In this document: piece after piece, positions 23,526 through 32,169 of the stretch
Layout of the letters: every line of letters begins with the position of its first letter
Numbering within the stretch: the stretch's first letter is position 1
Origin: Deltaproteobacteria bacterium
GTDB taxonomy: Bacteria; Desulfobacterota; Desulfuromonadia; Geobacterales; Geobacteraceae
Length of the DNA: 39,690 nucleotides
Assembly (NCBI GenBank): GCA_021847245.1
Contig: JAJZUC010000020.1
Location: forward strand, 1-39,690
Direction: 5' to 3'
Program-made: the position numbers and the translations under genes
The notes under the pieces: model-generated
Told to the model about the DNA's origin: nothing
The model's input: only the letters and a program-made list of their open reading frames with translations
Databases searched by the model: none

Positions 23526-23553
23526 ACAGTACCACAAACGCCGTTTCCCGCAA
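23526..23553 (-). promoter_or_regulatory. Possible promoter of the partner-switching operon
   Basis: TTGCGG (23548-23553), 16 bp and TACTGT (23526-23531) on the minus strand, about 30 bp before the start codon at 23495. The match to consensus is moderate. Confidence 0.4.
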
Positions 23554-23575
23554 GGGTTGCGGCGGAGATAATTGT

Positions 23576-23604
23576 TTGACGGCATTTATGAGTTGTGCTA
23601 GCTT
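23576..23604 (+). promoter_or_regulatory. Possible promoter of the TPR/ABC operon
   Basis: TTGACG (23576-23581), 17 bp and TAGCTT (23599-23604), divergent from the promoter candidate at 23526-23553. The leader to the start codon is about 160 nt. Confidence 0.45.
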
Positions 23605-23773
23605 TCTTACATAGTTGAGGCACGTTTGCCCGGGCGGTAACCCACTCCGACGGAACGTCGAACCTTTTGACCCTCATCGCACAATTCAGGTTTCACCCGA
23701 CCCGGACGGCGTACTTCCGAATGCCCGTTGCAGAGCATTCCGTCCCCTGCCGGCGTCCCAGACAGGAAAACCA

Positions 23774-25495
23774 ATGAAAACACGCATGGCCGCCGCGCTC
23801 CTCCTGACCCTCATGGTCCTTCCCGGCTGCGCCGCCAACGGCGCCGGCAGGCAGAACCTTACTCCCGAGCCTTCATCAAGGCCGACGGTTACCATCGCCG
23901 AGTCGCGGGCGCTCTACATTTATTCCCTGTCGCGGCTTCGGGTCCTGGAAGGGGATTTGGATGGGGCGCTTACGCTCCTGAACGGTGCCATCGAGGCCGA
24001 TCCCAATTCGGCGTTCCTCCATGTGGCGGTGGCGGAGATCTACCTCAAGACAAACCGGCTCGACGATGCGCTGAAGGCGTGCGAGAACGCCATCCGCCTC
24101 GATCCGAACCAGCGCCAGGCCCATCTCATGGCCGGCATGATCCTGGCGAGCCTCAAACGCGACAAGGAGGCGATCCCCCACCTCAAGAAGGCGGTCGAGC
24201 TCGATCCCGCCAAGGAGGATGCCTACCTGCATCTCGCCGTCTCCTACGTGAAGACCTTCGACTACGAGGAGGCGGTCAGCACCCTCAAGGCCCTCGTGAA
24301 GGTCAATCCCGAGTCGTACCTTGGCTACTACTACCTCGGCAAGACCTACGATCAGATGAAGCTCGGGCGGGAGGCAATCGGCTATTACTCCAAGGCCGTG
24401 GAGCTCAAGCCCGATTTCGAGCAGGCGCTCATCGACCGGGGGATCGCCCAGGAGGGGCTCGGTCTCTTCGATGATGCCGTTGCCACCTACAAGGAACTGC
24501 TGGAGGCCAATCCCTCCAACGTCACCGTGGTCCATCACCTCGTCCAGCTCTTTCTCCAGCAGCAGCGGTTCGAGGAGGCGCTCCCCTACCTGGAGAGTCT
24601 CAAGGCAAAGGGGGTCGGGGGGCTGGAGACCCTTCGCAAGATCGGCCTCATTCATCTGGAGCTTGAGCAGTACGACGAGGCGATCGCCGAATTCCAGGAG
24701 ATTCTCGCCAAGGAGCCGGCGGCGCACCAGGTGCGTTTTTACCTGGCTAGCGCCTACGAGGACAAGGAAGAGTTCGACAAGGCGATCGAGGAATTCTCCA
24801 AGATCCCCCCGGGGACCGTCAACTATTTCGAGGCGGTCGGCCACATCGCGTTCCTGTACAAGGACAAGGAAATGCCAGACAAGGGGATCGCGGTCCTGCG
24901 CGATGCCATTGCCGCCAACCCGAAGCAGCTCGACCTCTACCTCTACCTGGCGGGGCTGTACGAATCGATCGGGAAGTTCCACGAGGGGATCGAGTTGCTC
25001 AAGGGGGTCGAGGATCAGTTCGGCGCCGATCCGCGTTTCCATTTTCGCCTCGGCACCATCTACGACAAGATGGGGGAAAAGGATCGGTCGATCGCCGAGA
25101 TGAAGAAGGTGATCACCATTGCCCCCGATGATCCCCAGGCCCTCAATTACCTCGGTTACACCTACGCGGAGCTCGGAACCAATCTCGACGAGGCGTTGCA
25201 GTATCTCAAGAAGGCGGTGCAACTGCGCCCCAACGACGGGTTCATCCTCGACAGCCTCGGGTGGGTCTACTTCAAGATGAAGCGTTTCGATGAGGCGGTT
25301 CCGCTGCTGGAGCGGGCGCTGAAGCTGGCCGATGGCGATATGACGGTCATGGAACATCTGGCCGACGCCTATGCCGCAAGCCATGAGCACCGCAAGGCGT
25401 TGGAGCTCTACAAGAAGATCCTCGCGGCCGAACCGGGGCGCAAGGATATCCTGGAGAAGAAGAAAAGGGTGAAGGCGGAGAGCCTGGAAAAATGA
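23774..25495 (+). CDS. TPR-repeat lipoprotein
   Basis: A 573-aa envelope protein. The signal sequence ends in lipobox LPGC (Cys at about 19). From about residue 45 onward the protein is almost entirely tetratricopeptide repeats, roughly fourteen 34-residue units, with repeated patterns such as AIPHLKKAVELDPAKEDAYL. It probably scaffolds other proteins at the membrane. AGGAAAA precedes the ATG at 23774; a longer reading upstream would displace the signal peptide. It overlaps the ABC binding-protein gene by 4 bp (ATGA) and heads the operon. Confidence 0.9.
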   Translation: MKTRMAAALLLTLMVLPGCAANGAGRQNLTPEPSSRPTVTIAESRALYIYSLSRLRVLEGDLDGALTLLNGAIEADPNSAFLHVAVAEIYLKTNRLDDALKACENAIRLDPNQRQAHLMAGMILASLKRDKEAIPHLKKAVELDPAKEDAYLHLAVSYVKTFDYEEAVSTLKALVKVNPESYLGYYYLGKTYDQMKLGREAIGYYSKAVELKPDFEQALIDRGIAQEGLGLFDDAVATYKELLEANPSNVTVVHHLVQLFLQQQRFEEALPYLESLKAKGVGGLETLRKIGLIHLELEQYDEAIAEFQEILAKEPAAHQVRFYLASAYEDKEEFDKAIEEFSKIPPGTVNYFEAVGHIAFLYKDKEMPDKGIAVLRDAIAANPKQLDLYLYLAGLYESIGKFHEGIELLKGVEDQFGADPRFHFRLGTIYDKMGEKDRSIAEMKKVITIAPDDPQALNYLGYTYAELGTNLDEALQYLKKAVQLRPNDGFILDSLGWVYFKMKRFDEAVPLLERALKLADGDMTVMEHLADAYAASHEHRKALELYKKILAAEPGRKDILEKKKRVKAESLEK

Positions 25496-27108
25496 GTTGG
25501 CGGCGGTTCTTCTGCCTGGTTTCGCTCACGTTTCTCGTCTCCTGCAGCAGCGGGAGCGCCCCCTCCGTCCCCCCTCGCCGCGCGGCGGGACCACCCGCCT
25601 ACGGTGACGCCCTCGTGGTCGGCTCCATCGGTGAGCCCTCCACCCTGATCCCGGTTCTCGCCTCCGACTCCCCCTCCCACGAAGTAGCGGGCTGGGTCTA
25701 TAACGGTCTCGTCAAGTACGACAAGGACCTGAAACTGGTGGGGGACCTGGCCCGGTCGTGGGATGTCTCCCCCGACGGGCTCACGATCACCTTCCACCTC
25801 CGCAAAGGGGTGAAGTGGCACGACGGCGCCGACTTCACCTCCCGCGACGTGCTCTACACCTACCGGGTCACCATCGACCCCAGGACCCCCACCGCCTATG
25901 CCGAGGACTTCAAGCAGGTAAAGAAGGCCGAGGCACCCGATCCCTACACGTTCCGGGTCTTCTACGACAAGCCCTTTGCCCCGGCGCTCGCCTCGTGGGG
26001 GATGAACATCCTCCCGGCCCATCTGCTGGAGGGTAAGGACATCACCAGGAGCGAACTCGCCCGAAGTCCCGTCGGTACCGGCCCCTACCGCTTCAAGGAG
26101 TGGGTGGCCGGCCAGAAGATCGTGCTGGAGTCGTTCCACGACTACTTCGAGGGGCGACCGTACATCGACCGGTACATCTACCGGATCATCCCCGACAGCG
26201 CCACCATGTACCTGGAGCTCAAGGCTGGCGGGATCGACATGATGGGGCTTTCACCGGTCCAGTTCGCCCGGCAGACCGATACGCCGGAATTCCGCGCCCG
26301 CTTCGCCAAGTACCGCTACCCTTCCTTCACCTACACCTATCTCGGGTATAATCTGAAGAACCCCCTCTTTGCCGACCGGCGGGTGCGCCAGGCGATCACC
26401 TCGGCAATCAGCAAGGACGAGATCGTCCACGGGGTGCTCCTCGGTCTGGGGCAGGCGGCCCATGGCCCCTACAAGCCGGGGACCTGGGCCTACAACCCGA
26501 ACGTGAAGGATTTCGGTTACGACCCGGCCCGCGCCCGGACACTCCTGGCCGAGGCAGGGTGGCGCGGGACCGGACCCGACGGCATCCTGGAGAAGGACGG
26601 CCGGCGGTTCAGCTTCACTATCCTCACCAACCAGGGGAACGACCAGCGCATCAAGACCGCCCAGATCATCCAGCGACGGCTCCGCACGGTGGGGATCGAG
26701 GTGAAGATCCGGGTGCTGGAGTGGGCGTCGTTTCTGACCAACTTCATCGACAAGAGGAATTTCGAGGCGGTGATCCTCGCCTGGACGATCCCGCAGGACC
26801 CGGACATCTTCGATATCTGGGATTCCAGCAAGACCGGTCCGAAGGAACTCAACTTCATCAGCTACAGCAACCCCGAAGTCGACCGCCTTCTGGAGGAGGG
26901 GCGGAGGACCTTCGACCAGGAGAAGCGCCGGCGCTGCTATTGGCGGATCCAGGAGATCCTGGCATGGGACCAGCCGTACACTTTCCTCTACGTCCCCGAC
27001 GCCCTCCCGGCGGTGAGCTCCCGGTTCCGGGGGATCGAGCCGGCGCCGGCCGGGATCATGTACGATTTCATCCACTGGTACGTGCCGAAGGAGGAGCAGC
27101 TCCACTAA
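25492..27108 (+). CDS. Peptide/nickel-type ABC transporter substrate-binding lipoprotein
   Basis: A 538-aa protein of the SBP_bac_5 (DppA/OppA) family. The lipobox LVSC is at about 15-18, followed by a Pro/Ser-rich linker. Family features include GEPSTLIPVL, the signature region VYNGLVKYDKDLKLVGDLAR and FHLRKGVKWHDGADFTSRDV. It would deliver oligopeptides or a similar ligand to the two permeases encoded next. Length is normal for the family. Confidence 0.93.
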   Translation: MSWRRFFCLVSLTFLVSCSSGSAPSVPPRRAAGPPAYGDALVVGSIGEPSTLIPVLASDSPSHEVAGWVYNGLVKYDKDLKLVGDLARSWDVSPDGLTITFHLRKGVKWHDGADFTSRDVLYTYRVTIDPRTPTAYAEDFKQVKKAEAPDPYTFRVFYDKPFAPALASWGMNILPAHLLEGKDITRSELARSPVGTGPYRFKEWVAGQKIVLESFHDYFEGRPYIDRYIYRIIPDSATMYLELKAGGIDMMGLSPVQFARQTDTPEFRARFAKYRYPSFTYTYLGYNLKNPLFADRRVRQAITSAISKDEIVHGVLLGLGQAAHGPYKPGTWAYNPNVKDFGYDPARARTLLAEAGWRGTGPDGILEKDGRRFSFTILTNQGNDQRIKTAQIIQRRLRTVGIEVKIRVLEWASFLTNFIDKRNFEAVILAWTIPQDPDIFDIWDSSKTGPKELNFISYSNPEVDRLLEEGRRTFDQEKRRRCYWRIQEILAWDQPYTFLYVPDALPAVSSRFRGIEPAPAGIMYDFIHWYVPKEEQLH

Positions 27109-27192
27109 AGGCGGGGACCAGGGACCGGGGATTGGTGCTTGCTATTAGCCGTTACCAGTCCCAGCTCCCAGCCCCCAGCCCCGGATTCAATT
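27109..27192. repeat. G/C-tract spacer between binding-protein and permease genes
   Basis: The minus strand at 27160-27182 has four G-tracts (4, 5, 3 and 3) with short loops, fitting a G-quadruplex pattern. The plus strand has a counterpart GGGGACCAGGGACCGGGG at about 27113-27130, so an imperfect hairpin is also possible. The spacer may lower permease expression relative to the binding protein (inference). Confidence 0.45.
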
Positions 27193-28173
27193 ATGCTCAA
27201 CTACCTCGCAAAGCGCATACTCGCCATGATCCCGCTCATGCTCGGGATCACGCTCATTACCTTCGTGGTGATCCGCCTCGCCCCCGGCGAGCCGGTGGAG
27301 GCGATGACCGCCCTGAGCCCCAAGATCACCGCCGAGACCCGCCAGCGGCTCCGGGAGTTCTACGGACTCGACAAGCCGCTCCACGTGCAGTACGTGACCT
27401 GGCTGAAGAAGGTCGCCACCTTCGACTTCGGCCGCTCCTTCGCCCCGGACCACCGGCCGGTGACCGACAAGATCCGGGAGCGGATCCCGGTCACCCTGTC
27501 GCTCAACATCATCGCCCTGATCCTCGAATTCGGGCTGGCGATCCCGATCGGCGTCTTTGCCGCCACCCACCGCGACACCCTTTACGACAAGGGGATCACG
27601 GTCTTCGTCTTCCTCGGCTTCGCGGTGCCGACCTTCTGGCTGGCGCTTCTGCTCATGTACTTCTTCGGGGTGAAGCTCGGCTGGCTCCCGATCTCGGGGC
27701 TCCACTCCCTGGGGAGCGAGGGTTATTCCCGGCTTTCGTGGTTCGGCGACCTGCTGAAGCACCTGATCCTCCCGGTATCGGTGGCCACCTTCGGGAGCCT
27801 GGCGGGGCTCTCCCGCTACATGCGCTCCACCATGCTGGAGGTGATCCGGCAGGACTACATCACTACCGCCCGGGCCAAGGGGCTCGCGGAGCGGACGGTG
27901 ATCTACCGCCATGCCCTGCGCAACGCCCTCCTGCCGGTGATCACCCTCCTCGGTTTCTCGCTCCCCGGGCTCATCGGGGGGAGCGTCATCTTTGAGACGA
28001 TCTTCGCCATTCCCGGCATGGGGCAGCTCTTCTACCAGGGGGTGATGGCGCGGGACTATCCGCTCGTCATGGGGATCCTCGTCATCGGCGCCTTCCTGAC
28101 CCTGGTCGGCAACCTTCTGGCCGACGTCTGCTATGCCGTGGCCGATCCCCGGATCAGGCAGGGGAGGGGGTAG
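27193..28173 (+). CDS. Peptide-type ABC transporter permease (DppB-like)
   Basis: A 326-aa inner-membrane permease with six membrane segments and the DppB start [20 protein letters not shown]. The EAA-type loop facing the ATPase is visible in [20 protein letters not shown]. The ATG at 27193 is chosen from the conserved N-terminus; no good ribosome binding site is seen. The gap to the DppC-like gene is three bases. Confidence 0.93.
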   Translation: MLNYLAKRILAMIPLMLGITLITFVVIRLAPGEPVEAMTALSPKITAETRQRLREFYGLDKPLHVQYVTWLKKVATFDFGRSFAPDHRPVTDKIRERIPVTLSLNIIALILEFGLAIPIGVFAATHRDTLYDKGITVFVFLGFAVPTFWLALLLMYFFGVKLGWLPISGLHSLGSEGYSRLSWFGDLLKHLILPVSVATFGSLAGLSRYMRSTMLEVIRQDYITTARAKGLAERTVIYRHALRNALLPVITLLGFSLPGLIGGSVIFETIFAIPGMGQLFYQGVMARDYPLVMGILVIGAFLTLVGNLLADVCYAVADPRIRQGRG

Positions 28174-28176
28174 CAG

Positions 28177-29031
28177 ATGGCGCTGCGCGAGAGCTGGTTC
28201 TACACCGTTTTCTGGAGGCGCTTCCGGCACAACCGCCTTGCCATCGCGGGGGGGATCGTGGTGCTGCTCCTCTTCCTTCTGTCGTTTCTCGCCCCGTACA
28301 TCACCACCTGGGAGCCCGGCGCCATCGACGCCTATCATGTCCTGCTGTCGCCGTCGCCCGACCACTGGTTCGGCACCGACGAGCTGGGGCGCGACGTCTT
28401 CACCCGCGTGGTCTACGGGGCGCGGATCTCCCTCAAGGTCGGGTTCGTGTCGGTGGGGATCGCCGTGGCGATCGGGACGGTGCTCGGCCTGGTCTCCGGC
28501 TTCTACGGCGGGGTGGTCGACACCGTCATCATGCGGTTCGTCGACATCATGCTCTGCTTTCCGACCTTTTTCCTGATCCTGGCGGTGATCGCCTTCCTGG
28601 AGCCCGACATCTGGTATATCATGGCGATCATCGGCCTCACCGGCTGGATGGGGGTGGCGCGCCTCGTCCGGGCGGAGGTCCTGTCGCTGCGGGAGCGCGA
28701 TTTCGTCCTGGCGGCCCGGGCGCTGGGGGCGTCCGATCTGCGGATCATCTTCCGGCATATCCTGCCGAACGCGGCGTCGCCGGTCCTCGTCTCGGCCACC
28801 CTCGGCGTGGCGGGGGCGATCCTGACCGAATCGGCCCTCTCGTTTCTCGGCATCGGCGTCCAACCGCCGACGCCGAGCTGGGGAAACATCCTCACCGCCG
28901 GCAAGGATTACGTCGAGTTCGCCTGGTGGCTCTCCCTCTTTCCCGGCCTCGCCATCCTGGTGACGGTCCTTGCCTACAACCTGCTGGGGGAGGGAATCCG
29001 CGACGCCCTCGACCCGCGGCTGAACCGATAA
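28177..29031 (+). CDS. Peptide-type ABC transporter permease (DppC-like)
   Basis: A 284-aa second permease. The N-terminal OppC segment (FRHNRLAIAGGIVVLLLFLL) is followed by the typical HWFGTDELGRDVFTRVVYGA, five to six helices and an EAA loop (FVLAARALGASDLRIIFRHI). It forms the channel with the preceding DppB-like protein. No ATPase gene follows, so the ATP-hydrolysing subunits must be encoded elsewhere. Confidence 0.94.
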   Translation: MALRESWFYTVFWRRFRHNRLAIAGGIVVLLLFLLSFLAPYITTWEPGAIDAYHVLLSPSPDHWFGTDELGRDVFTRVVYGARISLKVGFVSVGIAVAIGTVLGLVSGFYGGVVDTVIMRFVDIMLCFPTFFLILAVIAFLEPDIWYIMAIIGLTGWMGVARLVRAEVLSLRERDFVLAARALGASDLRIIFRHILPNAASPVLVSATLGVAGAILTESALSFLGIGVQPPTPSWGNILTAGKDYVEFAWWLSLFPGLAILVTVLAYNLLGEGIRDALDPRLNR

Positions 29032-29050
29032 CACACCAACCGAGGTAACC

Positions 29051-29575
29051 ATGTCCGAAAGCTATTCACCCGCCATGGAGCTCGAAGGGGAGCTCCGCGT
29101 CAACAAGGACGATTTCGCCATCGCCAGCGTCGATGACGAGATCAGGGCCGACGGGCTCTGCCGCAAGCTCCTCTCCCGCTTCTACTTCTCGCTCCTGGAA
29201 GCCGGGATGTCCGCCGAGGAGGCGACCGCCCTCGCCAACGGCGCCGACTACTACGTCCGCGACTTCGTGGTCGGCTACAAGCACCGCAACCTCTTCGACG
29301 AGCGGCCGGGGATCGTCCGGCAGTTCGCCGGCAACTGGTACATCGTGAACACCATCGAACCGTCCATCGAGGAGCTGGCCGGACACCTCGCCGGCGTGCG
29401 GGCGTTCTACCGCTTTCTCGCCGTCCGCGGAGATATTTCCGCCGGCTTTGGCGCCGCCGTGGAGCGGGAGTGCGGTGAACTCGCCTACTACGATGGGCGC
29501 ATCCGGAGTTTCTGGGAGATCGAGGGGGGAGGGTACGTCGAATGGGAACGGGAATGCACGCTGAAGGACCGCTGA
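29051..29575 (+). CDS. Conserved soluble protein of unknown function (174 aa)
   Basis: No signal peptide or membrane segment. The sequence is acidic and mixed helical, with an aromatic-rich middle (ADYYVRDFVVGYKHRNLF, then GNWYIVNTIEPS). CGAGG stands five bases before the ATG, and the stop falls 17 bp before the M48 peptidase gene start. I do not recognise the family. The operon position between an ABC transporter and a peptidase suggests an envelope or peptide-related task, but this is only context. Confidence 0.7.
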   Translation: MSESYSPAMELEGELRVNKDDFAIASVDDEIRADGLCRKLLSRFYFSLLEAGMSAEEATALANGADYYVRDFVVGYKHRNLFDERPGIVRQFAGNWYIVNTIEPSIEELAGHLAGVRAFYRFLAVRGDISAGFGAAVERECGELAYYDGRIRSFWEIEGGGYVEWERECTLKDR

Positions 29576-29592
29576 CCGAAGGGAGGCGCGCC

Positions 29593-30387
29593 ATGGGTTT
29601 CGCGAAACTGTTGCTTCTGCCGCTCATTGCCGTGGGGATCCTTGCGGGGTGCGCCACCAGCATGACCGACATCCGCGGCTTCAACCTGATCTCCCTCGAC
29701 CAGGAGCGGGAACTGGGGACCAAGTTCGCCGCCGAGATCGAGAAACAGCAGCAGGTGCTGAACGATCCGGAGGTCCAGCGTTACGTGGATCGGGTCGGCC
29801 GCCGCCTCCTGACGGGGGCCCGGGAGGTGCCGTTCGATTTCGTCTTCAAGGTGGTGAAGGACGACAGTGTCAACGCCTTCGCCATCCCGGGCGGGCGGGT
29901 CTACGTCCAGACCGGTCTGCTGAAAGCGGCGGAGAACGAGACGGAGCTGGCGGCGGTCATGGCCCACGAGATCAACCACGCGGTGGCCCGCCACGGCACC
30001 CGCCAGATGACCCAGCAGTACGGCTATTCCCTGGTCCTGTCGCTGGTACTGGGGGACAACCCGAACCTCCTCGCCCAGCTGGCGGCCCAGCTCTTCGGCA
30101 AGGCGGGGATGATGTCGTACAGCCGCGAGTTCGAGAACCAGGCCGACTTCCTTGGGGTGGAGACCATGGCCAGGGCCGGCTACAACCCCCAGGGGATGGT
30201 GACCTTCTTCCGCAAGTTGGACAGCATGGGGCAGAGCAATCCGGGCACCCTTGCCAGGTTCTTCTCCTCCCACCCCCTCACCTCGGAGCGGATCCAGCGG
30301 GTCCAGGCGGAGATCACCGCCCTTCCCCAGCAGAGCTACCCTCCCGTGGACAATGCCGAATTCCGGCGGATCAAAGGGCGGCTGTGA
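29593..30387 (+). CDS. M48-family zinc metalloprotease lipoprotein (LoiP/BepA-like core)
   Basis: A 264-aa lipoprotein. The lipobox LAGC is at 17-20. The zinc motif HEINH covers 125-129 with catalytic Glu126, and a third ligand is expected in FENQAD near 184. GRVYVQTGLLK precedes the active site as in other periplasmic M48 enzymes, which degrade damaged envelope proteins. GGGAGG lies six bases before the ATG at 29593. A 1-bp TGATG overlap joins it to the AAA ATPase gene. Confidence 0.93.
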   Translation: MGFAKLLLLPLIAVGILAGCATSMTDIRGFNLISLDQERELGTKFAAEIEKQQQVLNDPEVQRYVDRVGRRLLTGAREVPFDFVFKVVKDDSVNAFAIPGGRVYVQTGLLKAAENETELAAVMAHEINHAVARHGTRQMTQQYGYSLVLSLVLGDNPNLLAQLAAQLFGKAGMMSYSREFENQADFLGVETMARAGYNPQGMVTFFRKLDSMGQSNPGTLARFFSSHPLTSERIQRVQAEITALPQQSYPPVDNAEFRRIKGRL

Positions 30388-31289
30388 TGGGTGACGACCG
30401 CGGAACAACGGCGGCTGGCCGCTGGGAGAGCATCGCCGAACGGCTGGAACAGATTCTCGCGCGGGTGGACCGGGTCCTCGACCGGACGGTTCCCCCGCCC
30501 GCACCGGACTGTGGGCTCTTCGACCGCCACATCGCCTTCCGCTGGCGCCGCATCGGCGACGGCGGGGCGTTCGAGCCGGTGGAGCACCCCCACCTCCCCG
30601 ATCTCGGCGACCTGGTCGGCATCGATATCGCCGTGGAGGATCTGGTGCGGAACACGGAGCAGTTCGTCGCCGGCTTTTCGGCCAACAATGTTCTCCTCTG
30701 GGGGGAGCGGGGGACCGGCAAGTCGACCTGCGTCAAGGGAGTTTTGCGCCGCTTTGCCGGACGGGGACTGCGCCTGGTGGAGGTGCAGCGGGACGACCTG
30801 CTCACCCTGCCGGCGATCATTGCCGTCCTCCGGACGGTTCCCCGGCGCTTCATCCTCTTCTGCGACGATCTCTCCTTCGGGGAAGGGGAGGGGGCCTACC
30901 GGGAGCTGAAGGTCCTCCTGGAGGGGGGAATCGAGGCGCGGCCGGAGAATATCCTCTTCTACGCCACCTCCAACCGCCGCCACCTGATGCCGGAGCGGAT
31001 GGAGGAGAACCTGGGGGGGGAGATCCATCCGGAGGAGGCGGTCTCGGAAAAGCTCTCCCTTGCCGACCGCTTCGGGCTGAACCTGAGCTTCTATCCGTTC
31101 AACCAGGAGACCTTTCTGGCGATCGTGGAGCGCTACGCCGAAAAATTCTCGTTGCCGGTGGTGCGGGAGCAGCTGCACAGAGAGGCACTCCAGTGGGCAC
31201 TCTACAAGGGAAATCGCTCGGGGCGCGCCGCCCGGCAGTTCATCGACGACCTGGCCGGCCGGCTGCGGGTGGCGACACAGGAGGAATGA
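30387..31289 (+). CDS. DUF815-family AAA+ ATPase
   Basis: A 300-aa cytosolic ATPase. Walker A GERGTGKST is at 106-113 and Walker B ILFCDDLSF near 155-163. The sensor-type segment ILFYATSNRRHLMPERM is characteristic of DUF815 proteins. Their role is not established; they are often found near envelope or stress genes. The gene begins within the stop codon of the M48 peptidase gene and is the last of the operon. No clear terminator follows. Confidence 0.9.
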   Translation: MGDDRGTTAAGRWESIAERLEQILARVDRVLDRTVPPPAPDCGLFDRHIAFRWRRIGDGGAFEPVEHPHLPDLGDLVGIDIAVEDLVRNTEQFVAGFSANNVLLWGERGTGKSTCVKGVLRRFAGRGLRLVEVQRDDLLTLPAIIAVLRTVPRRFILFCDDLSFGEGEGAYRELKVLLEGGIEARPENILFYATSNRRHLMPERMEENLGGEIHPEEAVSEKLSLADRFGLNLSFYPFNQETFLAIVERYAEKFSLPVVREQLHREALQWALYKGNRSGRAARQFIDDLAGRLRVATQEE

Positions 31290-31365
31290 GCAGAGGGGCG
31301 TGCGGCGGTTGACTTGAGGTGCGATTGGTGATAGTTAAGAAAAACTTTATAAATCCAGGAGGGAA

Positions 31366-32073
31366 ATGCGCATGAAAGTTACGGGAAGCAGAATCGCACG
31401 GTTCATCATCGGTGCGGCGGTTGCCGTCTCGGCGGCGGTTGCCTTCGCGTCGGGCGGCGGGGTAGGGGTCACCGCCGACGAGGCGCTCCAGCGGCTGATG
31501 GAGGGGAACAAGCATTTTGTCGCGGGGCAGCTCGGCGCCTGCGGCGAGAGCACGGCGGCAAAGCGGGCGTCTCTCGCCAACGGACAGAAGCCCTACGCGA
31601 TCATCCTCTCCTGTTCCGATTCCCGGGTCCCCCCCGAGCTCATCTTCGACAAGAGCATGGGGGAGATCTTCGTGATTTGCGTGGCGGGGAACATCCCCGA
31701 TCCGATCGTACTCGGGAGCATCGAATATGCGGCAGAGCATATCGGCTCACCCCTCATCATGGTCCTCGGCCACGAGCGGTGCGGCGCAGTGACCGCCGCC
31801 GTGGACGCCAAGGGAAAGCCCGAGGGTAACCTCGGCGCCATCGTCAGGACCATCACCCCGGCGGTGAGGAAGGCGAAGATGGCGGCGAAAGGGAAGAGCC
31901 ACGACGAGCTGGTGGAGACCGCGGTCGAGATCAACGCGAAGCTCGTCGCCGCGAACCTGACGAAGAAATCGCCGGTCATCGCCAAGCTGGCGAAAGAAGG
32001 GAAGGTCAAGATCGTGACCGCCAAGTATGACCTGGATGACGGCACGGTTTCCCTTCTCGGCGAGCAGAAGTAA
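31366..32073 (+). CDS. Exported beta-carbonic anhydrase
   Basis: A 235-aa enzyme that interconverts CO2 and bicarbonate. The signal peptide runs to about residue 29 (AAVAVSAAVAFASG), so the mature enzyme is periplasmic. Zinc ligands are Cys83 (CSDSR, with the Asp85/Arg87 dyad), His136 and Cys139 (GHERCGA). The usual NAGN motif appears as VAGN. AGGAGG stands four bases before the ATG at 31366; a second ATG at 31372 has the more usual spacing, so the start could be two codons later. It is a single-gene unit closed by a strong terminator. Confidence 0.92.
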   Translation: MRMKVTGSRIARFIIGAAVAVSAAVAFASGGGVGVTADEALQRLMEGNKHFVAGQLGACGESTAAKRASLANGQKPYAIILSCSDSRVPPELIFDKSMGEIFVICVAGNIPDPIVLGSIEYAAEHIGSPLIMVLGHERCGAVTAAVDAKGKPEGNLGAIVRTITPAVRKAKMAAKGKSHDELVETAVEINAKLVAANLTKKSPVIAKLAKEGKVKIVTAKYDLDDGTVSLLGEQK

Positions 32074-32094
32074 ACCGCCACCCGCACCGGTATG

Positions 32095-32120
32095 AAAGCC
32101 CGCCTCGGCGGGCTTTTTTT
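32095..32120 (+). terminator. Intrinsic terminator after the carbonic anhydrase gene
   Basis: The nine-base stem AAAGCCCGC/GCGGGCTTT around loop CTCG (32095-32116) is followed by a T-run. Confidence 0.92.
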
Positions 32121-32169
32121 CTTTAGTGCTGAACGGCTCCTTCAGTTATCCCAAACACCGAGGTTTCCC

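Noticed and set aside
27187-29052. A 621-codon open frame on the minus strand
   Set aside because: Antisense shadow of the two ABC permease genes; low-complexity, charged sequence.
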